This document shows positions 34,860-46,945 of a DNA stretch of 64,000 nucleotides, in pieces. The position numbers and the translations under genes are program-made. Source of the DNA: Halicephalobus mephisto (taxonomy: Eukaryota > Nematoda > Chromadorea > Rhabditida > Panagrolaimidae); the NCBI GenBank assembly GCA_009193035.1, contig SWDT01000208.1, forward strand, positions 1 to 64,000, read 5' to 3'. The first letter of the stretch is position 1; every line of letters begins with the position of its first letter. The notes under the pieces were generated by a model, which saw nothing but the letters and a program-made list of their open reading frames with translations, had not been told where the DNA came from and ran no database searches.

Positions 34860-37260
34860 ATAGGACAGAATTCCCAAATCAAACATAACTGATCTAAATC
34901 AATATTTTTAAATAAATTAATTTTATATAAAAATTATTTTCTAAAAATAAAATTATCAAATTTAATATTTTTAAATTAATTATTTTATTGAATTTTAAAA
35001 ATAATCAATTTTCTATAAAAAAATAAAAAATAATAGTTGATTAATCGAACAAAATTCAATTATTTGATCAAAATCGATATTTTTGAATTTGATCATCGAC
35101 CTTTAATAAATAACGAATTTTCTGCAATATGTTTAAACAAAAAAATGGAAAAATGCTATTTGATCAAGGAAAAGTGTAAAATAAAACATAGCAAATATAA
35201 ATTAATATTTTTAAATAAATAATTAAATTCCAAAAAAATTAATTTTATATAAAAATAAAAAAATAAAATTTTAAATAAAAATAAAAAAATAAAATTTTAT
35301 ATAAAAAATTTAAAAAAAACTAATTTTAAATTTTATAAAAAATAAAAATAGTGAATTTTTTTGCCAAAAAATTCAAATATTATTTTACTAAATTTTAAAA
35401 AGTAATATTTTTTCAATTTTTATAGTAATTTTAAATATAAAAAAATATCGATTTCTTGATCGGCAAAATTTTCACGTGAAAGATAACTACTTAATCAAAC
35501 ATGATACGTTCTTGTTAATCATTAATCTTTGAAAAATCATAAATTTTCTATAAAAAATAAAAAAATAAAAAAATAAAATCATCTAAAAAATTTAAAACTT
35601 TCTATAAAAAAATAAAAAATAAAAATTTCTATTAAAAATTTAAAACTTTCTATAAGAAAATAAAAAATAAAAATTTCTATTAAAAAATAAAAAATTAAAT
35701 TTTCTATTAAAAAAATTAAGGAATTTTATTTTTTAAATGACAAAAATTGTGGAATGAAATCGGTAACCAGTTAGCTGAAACCGATGTCCGAAAATTAATC
35801 ATCTATCAACCTTCAGCAAACTATAGTTTTTCGATTTTGTTCAAAGAATTCAAATGTCGAAAATTGAAGAAACATTAACTACTCAACCAAAAACGAAAAA
35901 TGAAACTTGGAACCACTTAATGGAAATTAATACTTTCGGAACAATCATCTCATTAAATTATAAAAAAATTAATATTTTTAAAAATTAAAAAAAATATTTT
36001 TAAAAAATAATATTTTTAAAAATTAAAAAAAAATATTTTTAAAAATTAATATTTTGAAAAATTAAAAAAATATTTTAAAAAAATAATGTTTTTAGAAATC
36101 AAAAAAAATATTTTAAAAAAATAATGTTTTTAAAAATTAAAAAAATAATGTTTTTAGAAATTAAAAAAAATTGTTTTAAATTTAGAAAAATGCTTAAAAA
36201 ATAATGTTTTTGGAAATTAAAAAAAGTATTTCTAAATAAAACAAAATCATTAAAAATAACTTTTTTTAAAGTTAAAAAAAAACAATTTTTGTATTTTTTT
36301 GAAAAATTTTAAAAAGTAATTTTTTTGTTGAGAAATTTAAAAACAATTTTTGTATTTTTTCGAAAAATTTAAAAATAATTGTTTTGAAAAATTTTCAAAA
36401 TTAATTTTTTTGTTAAAAAATTTAAAAATAATTTTTGTATTCTTTTTTGAAAAATTTAGAAAAGTAATTTTTTTGTTGAAAAATTTAAAAATAATTGTTT
36501 TGAAAAATTCCAAAAAAACTATTTTTGTATTTTTTTTGAAAGTTTAAAAAATAATTTTTTTAGACAAAATTAGTAATGATTTTATGAAAAATCGATTATT
36601 TTATTAACATTCGCCAAATAACGGTGATTCGTTTTTTCAAAAAATTGAAATGTGAAAAACAAGAAAAATATTGACTATTCGATTCAAAAAAACAAAAAAA
36701 TGAAAAAATGAAACTTGGAACCACTTAGTGAAAATTAATACTTTTAAAATCAATTATCTCATTAAATTAAATCATAAAAAATGTTTCTTTAATTTAAAAA
36801 ACATTAAAAACATTTTTTAAATTAAAAATATTATCAATAAAGAATAAAAAAAATATTTTATTTATAAAAATTCAAAAAATAATAAAAATTTCTAAAATAG
36901 TTAAATTTAAAAAAATCTAAAATAGTTAAATTTAAAAAAATCTAAAATATCGATTTTTTGATTAGGAAAAAGTCCAAAATTGAACCAGTCAATCAAGGTT
37001 AGTACTTGGAAGTCAATCATCCTATTTTTTCGTAGATAATATCTTTCGAAAAAAACAAATTTAATTATAAATTTCGAAAAACAAGGAAATAATCAAGAAT
37101 GATATGGAACATATTTGCTTGTTCTTCGGCAATGGGACGCTGTATCTCGTTAGCATTGGGAGAACGAACTTGTATTCTTTACGTTGTGGTTCAGTCTTCT
37201 GCGCAAACATAACGAACAAAAACGCACCGACGATGGGTTATTGCCACGCGTCTATCGGTT
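34860..37260. other. A/T low-complexity, no gene
   Basis: Mostly poly-A/T blocks, with GAAAAATTTAAAAATAATTT repeats near 36280-36560. A less AT-rich patch at about 37090-37260 has no recognisable content. Confidence 0.6.
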
Positions 37261-37271
37261 ATTAACCAGAA

Positions 37272-37540
37272 TTTTTGGGACCTTTTTAGGACCTTTTTTG
37301 GGACCTTTTTGAGGCCTTTTTGGGACCTTTTTTGGGGACTTTTTGGAGGACTTTTTGGGACCTTTTTGGGGGACTTTTTTAGGACCTTTTTTGAGGCCTT
37401 TTTAGGACCTTTTTAGGACCTTTTTTTGGAGCCTTTTTTAGGACTTTTTTGGGACCTTTTTAGGATCTTTTTAAAGATTTTTCTGAGCCTTTTTCAGACT
37501 TTCTTGATACCTTTTTTTAAACCTTTTTTGGATCTTTTTT
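37272..37540. repeat. GGACCTTTTT minisatellite, about 10-12-nt unit
   Basis: More than twenty imperfect copies of GGGACCTTTTTA-like units, with variants GAGGCC and GGGGACT. A plus-strand open frame across part of it is repeat-derived. Confidence 0.85.
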
Positions 37541-37659
37541 TCATAATAATCAAGTCTAAAAATCTTCAAAAATCTTATCATCAAAAAATAAAAAAGTATT
37601 TTAAAATGTTCTCCAATATAGATTTTTATAAAATTTTAGAATCACATGATTAGAAATAC

Positions 37660-38215
37660 TTTAAAACATTTTAAGTTTGAAAAAATTTTGAAACATCTTT
37701 TAAATTAAAGATTTTAAAAAACTTAAAATTTTATTTAAAAAATAAAAAGTATTAAAAAAAATTTTTTTAAATCTTCTAAATTAAGGATTTTAAAAAACTA
37801 AAAATTTTATTTAAAAAAAATAAGAAATATTTTTTAAAATTTTAAAACATCTTTTAAATTAAAGATTTTAAAAAACTTAAAATTTTATTTAAAAAAAATA
37901 AGAAATATTTTTAAAAATTTTGAAACATCTTCTAAATTAAGGATTTTAAAAAACTAAAAATTTTATTTAAAAAATAAAAAGTATTAAAAAAAATTTTTTA
38001 AAATCTTCTAAATTAAGGATTTTAAAAAACTTAAAATTTTATTTTAAAAAAATAAGAAATATTTTTTAAAATTTTGAAACATCTTTTAAATTAAAGATTT
38101 TAAAGAACTTTTAAAATTTTATTTAATAAATAAAAAGTATTTTTAAAAATTTTGAAACATCTTCTAAATTAAGGATTTTAAAAAACTTAAAATTTTATTT
38201 AAAAAATAAAAAAAA
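37660..38215. repeat. tandem repeat, about 77-nt unit, 7 copies
   Basis: GAAACATCTTCTAAATTAAG and TTTTAAAAAACTTAAAATTT recur near 37692, 37770, 37847, 37925, 37999, 38078 and 38157. Confidence 0.8.
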
Positions 38216-39025
38216 TGGATCGTTATTGATGGTGATTTTAGGGATAACAACTGAGGGATACCAAAGAGGCCGACATAATCTATTGGATATGCATAGTATT
38301 TTCCTTAGAAAGTAGGATTTTTAAATTGCCTCAAATGCAGTCCTGGTGCTTAATATTTAATGTGCCAGTTTTCTCAATTGTCAACGTAACCGAACAAAAG
38401 AAAACGGAACAGGCCCTCCGGGAGGTAACTCCGAATCGAAGACCGTCAAAAATTTTAAAAATTTAATTTATATTTTTAAAAAATCTAAAATGTGCGAAAA
38501 TTAAAATTTATTTAAAAAATTGCCTTAGGTCAAATTTTCCAACAAAAATGGCACTTTATTGAAATTGAAAAAAAATAAAAAAAATGTCGACAAAAAACTA
38601 CCGAGACTTGAATACCAACTTTCTTTCAACGTAATTCCCAAAAGTGGGCCCGGTTCTCGTATCTTGGAGGATTTTTATTAAACAAAAATTCCGTAAAAGC
38701 TTTTAAAATTGCCTGAAATGTATTGGAAATTTTGGAACATCCTAAAATTCAAAAAAAAAAACAAAAAAAACTAAAAAAAGAAAAAAATAAAATTAAAAAC
38801 TTTTTTAAAATTAAATTATTTTTAAAATTTTTTCAAAAATTAAAATAACTTTTTAAAACTTTAAAAAAATTAAAAAATTTTTAAATTTTTAAAAATTCTT
38901 TGAAAATTAAAAATTATTTTTATTTTTTTTTTAAATGTTTGTTTTTAATTTTTGATTTTTTTTATTTTGAAAAAAATTTAAAAACAATTTTAAAAATGCA
39001 AAACAAAATTTGAAATTTGGCATAA
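38216..39025. other. intergenic, no gene seen
   Basis: AT-rich. A mixed-composition patch at 38220-38440 includes a short palindrome, CCTCCGGGAGG. No gene recognised. Confidence 0.5.
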
Positions 39026-39031
39026 TTTATT
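39026..39031 (-). terminator. poly(A) signal AATAAA of NELL-like gene
   Basis: AATAAA on the minus strand, about 20 nt after the stop codon at 39051-39053. Confidence 0.6.
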
Positions 39032-39050
39032 ACTTGAGTTGTCCAAGGTT

Positions 39051-42000
39051 TTAAATACGAATAATATCCAAACAATTCCGTTCATCCAGACGTTGAAATC
39101 CTGGCAGACAATCACACTTGAAGCTCCCGGGGAGATTGATACACATTGTTCCCATTTGGCATCCTCCGAGCTGAAATTTAAACTTGAATAAGTACCCGAG
39201 CTGTCGATTTCGAAATTTCAAATCGATTTCGAAACATCTTATTTTCGAACTTAACAGTTTAGTTCAGATTTAATAAAACCGTCGATTTTGAAACATCTAA
39301 TTTTTGATTTTAAGAGTTTAATTCAGATTTAATAAACTGTCGATTTCGAAACATCTAATTTTTTAACTTAACAGTTTAATTCAAATTTAATAAAATTGTC
39401 GATTTCGAAACATCTAATTTTTTTACTTAACAATTTAGTTCAGATTTAATAAAATTGTCGATTTCGAAACATCTAATTTCTTAACTTAACAGTATAGTTC
39501 AGATTCAATAAAACTGTCGCTTTCGAAATTTTGAGCCAATTCTAAATAAATTCGAAAATTGAGAATTCCAGAATTCGAATTTTCTAATTTTCGAATTTAA
39601 TAGTTTTGTTCAAATTTGAATTTTCCGATTTTCGAAGTGGAATAATTCGAAATTGATTTGAAATTTGGAAATCGACAGCCGTGATAACTACATATGAAAA
39701 TAATACATGATATATAATGTACCGATATATTAAATACAATTCACTGAAACATTGTGTTTAATTTATTTACCGGTACTTGCTAAAACTATTTTAATTTATC
39801 AGATAGATTATATTTAATATGCTGATATATTAAATATAATGCATCGATATCGACTTAATATATTGCTGCATAAAATATAATACATCAGAACTTTTTCAAT
39901 ATTATATCTATATATTACATATCATATGCTTATTTTTAGATGTAGTTAACTTTCTAGATCTCCTTCACACAAAAATAGTTCTAATATACTGGTATATGAA
40001 TTCAATATAATACATAGGTATATTATATTCAATCTATTGATGTATAAAATATAATATATCAGATAAATTAAAAAAGTTCTAATATATCTTATATGTTATA
40101 TATCATGTGCCTATTTTTAGATGTAGTTAACTTTCTAAATTTTCTTCACACAAAAATAGTTCTAATATACCGGTACATGAATTGAACATAATACATAGAT
40201 ATATTATATTCAATCTATTGATGTATAAAATATAACATATAAGATATATTAGAACTTTTTTAATGTATTTATGTTATATATCATGTGCCTATTTTTAGAT
40301 GTATATTAGAGCTATTTTTGGGTATCGATAAAATTAAATTTTCGAAACCTGTTGTCGAGCATTGTCGTCCCAAAGGCACTCGTCGATGTCGTAACAGATT
40401 GTTCCATTACCAAAAAAGCCCTAAAATAGTTTAATTACTACTTTTTACACTTTGAAGTTTTCCTGACCGTTTTGCATTTGCATTTTGGAGCAAATGGACC
40501 ATTTTCACATTTAGCATTAGGGTCACAGGGACTTTGTTTGGCTCTACAGTAATCCACATGGGTACAGACAGGACAACATTGGTTTTCCGGAGTTTCTTGT
40601 CGTGGACAATCTAATTGGGGACAATTTTCCGGTTTTCTAAAAATTTTAATTTTAAAAGTATATTTATCAAAAAGATTCTACCTAAATTGACATGACATTT
40701 TGCCGTTGGCACAGGCGCAGCGAACACATGTTTTGGGCCATATTTCTTCTCCATGTTCGTAATAATTTCCGTTATAAAAACACTAAAATATTCAATTTTT
40801 TAAAAATATTAAAATTAAAAAAAATTTTCCTTTAAATTAAAAAAATAAAAAAATAAACTTTTAAATTAAAAAAATCAATGTTTTTAGAAATTTTTTAAAA
40901 ATTAAAAAAAATTAAGTTTTTAAAAATTCTTTAAAATTTAAAAAATCAATGTTTTTAGAAATTTTTTAAAAATTAAAAAAAATTAAGTTTTTAAAAATTC
41001 TTTAAAATTTAAAAAAATTATCTTTAAAAATAAAAAAAATAAACTTTTAAATTTTAAAAATTAAAAATTGAAAAAAAATCAGCTTCAATTTAAAAAATTT
41101 TAAAAATAAACTTTTAAATTTTAAAAATTTAAAATTGAAAAAAAGTAATTTTTAAATTTTTAAAATTTATGTTTTTAATTTTTATAATGCGTTATTTAGA
41201 ATACCTGTTCTCCGCATTTTGGACAGCATTCTCCGAATGTCTGGATGGGATGAGCACATTTTACATGTGGACATCCGATCGGTCCACAGTGGAGTTCGCC
41301 AGTGGTGGAACATTGGCATTCTGTGCAATTTAGTACATTTTGTTGTTTTTCGCCGAAGGAAATAATTCTTCCGGCAATTTGACAGCCTCGTTGATGAAGT
41401 TCGACTTTTTTAACTCTGGCATCTAGACCTTGAACGAGGGATTTCCAATGTTTAAATTGATCTTCGAGATAGTTCAATCTTTCGTCCAATCTGGCTCCGT
41501 TGACGATTTTTCCTTCTTCGGCATCTTTGTCTTTTTTGTCTTTTTTGTCTTGATCGAAATTGGATTCTTCGAAATTTTCAGAATCGTCTTCTGCTGAAGC
41601 CGGGGTTGTCTCGATTTCGGTCTCGACCGGATTGTCCATCATTATTTCCAAATTAGGACATTTCAACTGGATCGGATTTCCTGCATCTGCACTGAATTCT
41701 CTCATTTTTCCTTTAAATTGATAATTTCCATCAATGTCCTCCCCGATGTGGGCCCTGATATTCGAAACTACTCTGAAAAATCACGTCATTGAAAAAATTA
41801 TAAATATTGGTATCAAAAGTTCTCAACAAGAATTTCTAAAACTTTCCAGTCGAGACCCAAAAGTTATAAAATTTAGTATTTACATGGTTTCACAAAAATC
41901 CCATAAAAATTACAGTAATAAAAAAGTAAAAATGAACTTTTTTTGCAAAATGGTCTCGATAAGAATTCCTAAAACTTTCCAGTCAAGACCCAAAGTTATG

Positions 42001-43736
42001 AAATTTAGTATTTAGATGGTTCTACAAAAATCCCACAAAAATTACAGTAATAAAAAAATAAAAATGAACTTTTTTTGCAAAATGGTCTCGATAAGAATTC
42101 CTAAAACTTTCCAGTCAAGACCCAAAGTTATGAAATTTAGTATTTAGATGGTTCTACAAAAATCCCACAAAAATTACAGTAATAAAAAAATAAAAATAAA
42201 CCTTTTTAATGAAATAGTCTCAAGGGGAATTTCTAGAAGTTCTTAGAAACTACAGTAACCTGCAATTTCGGTTTTGTAATTAATTTTTCGAAATTATATA
42301 CTTCCTAGTTGGACTTAGGACTTTCTAAATTACAGTATACAAGGTACATAACTTTTGTTAATTTTCTAAAGTCAATTTTCATATATGAAAATATTCATAA
42401 ATGTCCTAAAAACTACAGTATCCTATGTAAGAAATTTATTTTTTCGGAATTTTAATTTTAAATTTGATTCAAAATACTTACGGAAAACTCATATCGTAGA
42501 CAGTTTTCTTCATCAATTGATGACAATTTTCGGTTATTTGTAATTCGTCTCCATTAATTACTATGATTATTTTGTGCCATTCCCCGTCGTCCAAAGGGGC
42601 ATTGAAGATGAAACTTCTTTGAGAACCAGTAGAAGTTAAATGAGTAAAGCTGATCTAAAAAAATAAATTTATTTAAAAAATTAAAAAATCATGTTATTTA
42701 AAAATAAGAAAATCATGTTAATTAAAAAATTAAAAAATAAATTTATTTAAAAAATAAAAAAATCATGTTATTTAAAAATAAGAAAATAATACTATTTAAA
42801 AAATCAAAAATCACATTACTTAAGAAATAAAAAAATCATGTTATTTAAAAATAAGAAAATCATGTTAATTAAAAAATAATACTATTTAAAAAATTAAAAA
42901 TCACATTATTTTAAAAAATAAAAAAAATCATGTTAATTAAAAATAAAAATTCGTAGAAAGATGTTTTGAATTTTTGAAATTTTCCACAAAATTCCAATTT
43001 TTTGAGAAATTTCGAGTTTCTAGAAAATTTTAGTTTTAGAAAATTCTAAAAAATATTATAAAATTCTGCAGTTTTAAAACCCCAAAAATCCCTACAGTAT
43101 TTTGAGGATTGTGAAATCTTCCACAGAATTTTTTAAATCGTGGACACCCCGTGGTTGCCCAATCTAGGGATTACGGAATACGGTAGGCAATGGGTACCTC
43201 ATAAACAGGGAAAAGTTCACCACTATGGTGCGGTCCACGGCCTGGTTACGCAGGTGATAACCCCTAGGAACTAGGACAAGATGCTAAAAATCTACGTTGG
43301 CCACTCGGGCAAGCCCTTCTGGTGGTTTACAAACCACATATTTGATTACGTGAAAGTTTCAACCTTTAACATTTTCACAGAACTTTCTACGAAATTGAAA
43401 ATAATATTTTACAAACTTACTTTGTTACTGATTGAGGAAACTTTGATCTCCAGAAGTTTCAACAACGGCAGCTGTCGATAAACGGACAAAAGAACGGATT
43501 CAGTTTCAGTTTTAAGCTGAACGTCAAATTGAAGCGCTGCATTTTTGTCCGTAAAAAGTTGCCAAAGATTTTCTGCCTTGAATAAAAAAATAATTATTGA
43601 TTAATATTTGTAAAAATTTAAATTAACTAACCTGGAGTCTTGGCAACCTCATATTCACGATTTTTCCAGATCGACATTCAATTTTATTTAAAATTAAAAA
43701 AATTAAAAAAACCGGAAAAATTTTTTTCTTATTCAT
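39051..43736 (-). CDS. secreted NELL-like protein (TSPN, coiled coil, 2 VWC, 2 EGF)
   Basis: Eight exons on the minus strand: 43736-43632, 43576-43421, 42654-42482, 41772-41205, 40782-40682, 40636-40468, 40420-40349 and 39170-39051. They give 487 residues. Signal peptide about 1-21; thrombospondin-N/laminin-G-like domain about 22-165 (LDDGEWHKIII motif); an acidic Lys/Asp-rich linker; coiled coil about 238-271; first VWC about 275-331 (CQCSTTGELHC, CCPKCG); second VWC about 335-395; EGF about 397-432; calcium-binding EGF about 433-482 (DIDEC, INLPGSFKCDC). This is the order of vertebrate NELL1/2, but ending after two EGF repeats (NELLs have six plus more VWC). An acceptor lies 29 nt before the ATG. 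Probably an extracellular ligand or matrix protein. Lies on the same strand as sax-3, about 6 kb downstream of it. Confidence 0.85.
39203..39540. repeat. tandem repeat in NELL-like intron 7, about 58-nt unit
   Basis: About six copies of GTCGATTTCGAAACATCTAA followed by TAACAGTTTAATTCAGATTT. Confidence 0.8.
39700..40330. repeat. TATA-rich long tandem repeat in NELL-like intron 7
   Basis: Two to three copies of a unit of about 190 nt. Markers are TCATGTGCCTATTTTTAGATG and CACAAAAATAGTTCTAATAT, repeated near 39930, 40100 and 40280. Confidence 0.7.
41830..42215. repeat. tandem repeat in NELL-like intron 3, about 130-nt unit, 3 copies
   Basis: Marker GTCTCGATAAGAATTCCTAA plus AAATTTAGTATTTAGATGGT. 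The second and third copies are almost identical, so the duplication is recent. A plus-strand open frame here is repeat-derived. Confidence 0.8.
43139..43340. other. GC-richer hairpin-dense island in NELL-like intron 2, candidate structured RNA
   Basis: About 200 nt that differ sharply from the surrounding AT-rich intron. Pairings seen: CGTGGAC 43139-43145 with GTCCACG 43233-43239; TTGCC 43155-43159 with GGCAA 43186-43190; CACCA 43218-43222 with TGGTG 43226-43230; GGTTA 43244-43248 with TAACC 43258-43262; GGG-CAAG-CCC at 43307-43316; TGGTTT with AAACCA at 43323-43336. I do not recognise it as tRNA, snRNA, SRP or RNase P RNA. It could also be a mobile-element fragment. Strand unknown. Confidence 0.4.
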
Positions 43737-43765
43737 TTCAAATTTTTCGACATCGGTGTTAATTC

Positions 43766-43768
43766 CTG
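43766..43768 (-). promoter_or_regulatory. likely trans-splice acceptor of NELL-like gene
   Basis: AATTTTTTCAG on the minus strand, 29 nt before the ATG at 43736. No leader exon is obvious. Confidence 0.45.
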
Positions 43769-43839
43769 AAAAAATTTATTTTTATTTTCAAAATTCAAAA
43801 AAATCAAAATTAAATTTTTGCGAAAATCCCGAACGACCG

Positions 43840-44430
43840 AATGTTGTAAATTTTATTTTTATTTTAAAATTTTTATAAAACATAAAAATATAACTATCAA
43901 TTTATCTGATTATTGCTCGCAATATGCAAATTTTATTTTTATTTTAAAATTTTTATAAAATATAAAAACATAAAAATCGATTTATGAAAATACTGCACGC
44001 AACCTGCAATTTTGATATTACCCTGTCTGCCTAAATATTGCGTACAATATACAAATTTTATTTTTATTTTAAAATTTTTATAAAATATATAAACATAAAA
44101 ATCGATTTCTCAAAATACTGCACGCAACCTGCAATTTTGATATTACCCTGTCTGCCTAAATATTGCGTACAATATACAAATTTTATTTTTATTTTAAAAT
44201 TTTTATAAAATATATAAACATAAAAATCGATTTCTCAAAATACTGCACGCAACCTGCAGGTTTGATTTTGACGTGGATCTACGTGTCCAAATGTTGCGCG
44301 CAACCTGCGGATTTTTTTAAACGAAAATTTTTATAAACACATAAAAATTCCGAGTGATCGGAATGTTGCAAGCAAATTGCAGATTTTACTTTGATGTGGA
44401 CCGCTTTATAGACCTCAGAACAGAACAAAT
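43840..44430. repeat. GCAAACTGC-family repeat block
   Basis: Units of about 120-130 nt share ATACTGCACGCAACCTGCAA and TTTTATTTTTATTTTAAAAT. The block ends GATGTGGACCGCTTTATAGA, the same end as the 34235-34850 block. Likely one dispersed element. Confidence 0.65.
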
Positions 44431-45589
44431 TGGAAGCAGTTGCTGAAATTGAATCCAAATGAGCTATAATCCAAGAACCATAGGTCTTGCGCTTCATCAA
44501 AGAGACCGGGAAAAACAAAATACGCCCCGGATAAGCTTTCACAAGAATGGTTTAGCATTCTAATTTTTGAAAAATGCAACTATTTAAATTGTATTAAAAC
44601 TACCTAATTATTCACAATTTGGAAATTGTGTTTTGATAAAAATAAGAAATTCTCGGAATTGAATTTTATGGAGGTTTTAGAGGCTTTCTGAGTCCAGTGG
44701 GAAATTTTTAAAGTTTCAAAAATCTTGAAAAAAATTTGGAAGATTTTTGAATTCTTCAAAAACTTTAATTTTATAAAATTTTCTCCAATATTTTCGAGAT
44801 TTTTAGGACCTCTTAGGATACTGTAGAAGATTCTAAATTTTTTTTTAAATATTCAAAAATTTTTGGAGATTTTTGAATTTTGTAAAAAGTGTTGAGTTTT
44901 TTATGAATCTTCTGGAAGCTTCTGAAGTCTTCTGAAATTTTACAGAAGCTTCCAGAATCCAGTAAATATTCAAAAATTAAATTTCAGGAGTTTTTAAAAA
45001 TTTTCAGTTTTGTAAAATTTGATAAAAATTTTTGAACTCTTTTGAAATTCCACAGAAACTTCGAGAATCCAGTAAGCATTCAAAAATTAAACTTTGAAAA
45101 ATGTCACAAAATTTCCGAAAACGGGAAATTTTTAAATTTCTGAAATTTTGTAAAATTTGATAGAAATTTTTGAATTTTTCTAAAATTTTACAGAAGCTTC
45201 CAGAATCCAGTAAATGTTCAAAAATTAAATTTCAGCAGTTCTCAGAAATCTCCCAGAATCCATTAAAAACTCTAAAACCGAAATTTTAAAATATTCCGCA
45301 AATTCGTTTCAGGAAATTCCATAAAATGTTCATTTCTAATTTTTAGAATAATGTTCTTCAAAAAACGAAAGCTGTCTCTGTCGACACGGGCCTGATTCCT
45401 GAAAAAAATGAATAAATGCAAAAATATTCATCTTATGAAAGTTTAAAAAGTCAAGAGCCGGCCTGGTTAACTTCGTTCTCTGTCAAATCCAATTTGCTTC
45501 AATATCCTGAATTTTCATTTTCTTCGATGTCGAGGTATATGAAACATTTGACATCAAAGTCAAGTTAAATTTTTGCACAATAATTAAGT
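44431..45589. other. intergenic, no gene seen
   Basis: Between the NELL-like 5' end and the LU-domain gene. Includes a TTCTAGAA/AGAATCC-type low-complexity stretch (44640-45310). Confidence 0.5.
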
Positions 45590-46310
45590 AGGTTGAATGT
45601 TGCAAGCAAACTGCGAATTTTACTGTGATTTCGAAATTTATATAAATATCGATTTATCTGGTTGGATACTGTAATTACGATGGGGATTTTGATGTTGATC
45701 TTTAATTTTGATTTTGATCTTTGATCTTTGGCTGTCGATGCAGTCAAAGATGGCAGTAGTGGAGAACGGCAGATAATTCATCAATGCCAAAAGATAAGCG
45801 AACTTCTACACTTCACTATTAATGTGCCTGATTCGCGTTTTGTGTTTATCGTAATCATATGCTTTAAGTAATAGTAATATACTATGTATTGTGTATTGTG
45901 TCTTATATCTTGCTTTACCGCAATTGTTATAATTATCACTTTTTTGGTTTAATTATCCAAGTTTGAAGATAATAAAGAAACCGATACAAATCAGCAGTAA
46001 GAAAGATTACTATGTTTATCGATCTTTAACTTTGACCTTCATTTTTAACTTTAATATTCACTTTTGACTTTGATGTTGACCTATTTGCTTAGACCATGCA
46101 AGCAAATTGCGAATTTTACTTTAATATTAGTTTACTTATGTGAATACTGTACGTAATTTATGGATTTTACTTTAATTTCAAATTTTTAATAAATATAAAT
46201 ATAAAGATTTTGACCAAATTGCCGGAATGTTGCAAGCAATCTGCAAATTTTAGTTTCAATGTTGACCAAGCTGCCGGAATGTTGCAAGCAATCTGCAAAT
46301 TTCACTAGGA
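45590..46310. repeat. GCAAGCAAACTGC-family repeat block, third locus
   Basis: ATGTTGCAAGCAAACTGCGA near 45597, then GCAAGCAAATTGCGAATTTT near 46099. GGAATGTTGCAAGCAATCTGC occurs twice near 46226 and 46277. The SL1-like sequence at 45946 is embedded here. Confidence 0.6.
45946..46000 (+). ncRNA. SL1 spliced-leader RNA-like sequence, probably a pseudogene
   Basis: GTTTAATTATCCAAGTTTGA and flanking bases match the 22-nt C. elegans SL1 at about 20 positions. The match continues, ungapped, into the part of SL RNA beyond the splice site: GAAACCGATACAAA against GAAACTGACCCAAA. The donor GT after the leader is GA here, and no clear Sm site or 3' stem was found. A dead SL RNA copy is therefore the best reading. 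Confidence 0.5.
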
Positions 46311-46546
46311 CTTTTTTGTCGATTTTTTCTAGACTTTGACGTAGAATACATTTTTTTTCGAAATAATTCTCAATTGAAAAAACGAAAAAACTACGTCAGA
46401 AAAAATATCATATGCATTGTTGAAGAACCCTGAGATCCGGGAAAAGCCGAATGTATCTTCAAGAGTGCGAAAGATGCATTAAGAATCGAGAACGCACGCA
46501 ATGTAGTTGTGGATTTTGCCTCTGGACGTCTTCCAAAGAATCATCC

Positions 46547-46945
46547 ATGTTTTCGAAAATGTTTTTTTTATTTTTTTTAATTGAAATAGTTTATTCTTTG
46601 GAATGTGTGAGTTATCATGATTTCTATGAACAAGGAAAATCCAGAAGGATTAATCTCGGATTCTGTGGGGCGAGTACAGGGTACTGTGTGAAGGCCGTCT
46701 ATTCTGATCCTGATTACGGTAATAAAAATGGATTTTCTCTCGGATGTGACAAAACTGACTGCATAGAAGTCGGAAATCCGGATTTCGGCTGGGACGAGAA
46801 CAACTGCAAAGCCAACAGCGACTTCGGAAAAGACGGATTCATCTGCTGCTGCAACGACAAAGACAGATGCAACGTCGCCTACAGTAATACCGTACTTCCA
46901 TCGCTCTTGATTTCTTCAATTTTATTTTTTCTGAAATTTCTGTAA
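46547..46945 (+). CDS. small ten-cysteine LU (Ly-6/uPAR-like) domain protein, likely GPI-anchored
   Basis: Single-exon frame of 132 residues from ATG 46547 (MFSKMFFLFFLIEIVYS, a signal peptide). The frame is open further upstream, but the extra residues would hide the signal. The mature part has ten cysteines: ECVSYH, GFC, GYC, LGC, TDC, NNC, then CCC and RCN. The ending CCCNDKDRCN matches the CC-x-x-D-x-CN signature of the three-finger LU fold. The C-terminus is hydrophobic (LPSLLISSILFFLKFL), consistent with a GPI-anchor signal. Worm LU proteins include modulators of receptors and neuronal surfaces; the specific role is unknown. No intron is seen, which is uncommon for this size class but not decisive. 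Confidence 0.75.
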   Translation: MFSKMFFLFFLIEIVYSLECVSYHDFYEQGKSRRINLGFCGASTGYCVKAVYSDPDYGNKNGFSLGCDKTDCIEVGNPDFGWDENNCKANSDFGKDGFICCCNDKDRCNVAYSNTVLPSLLISSILFFLKFL

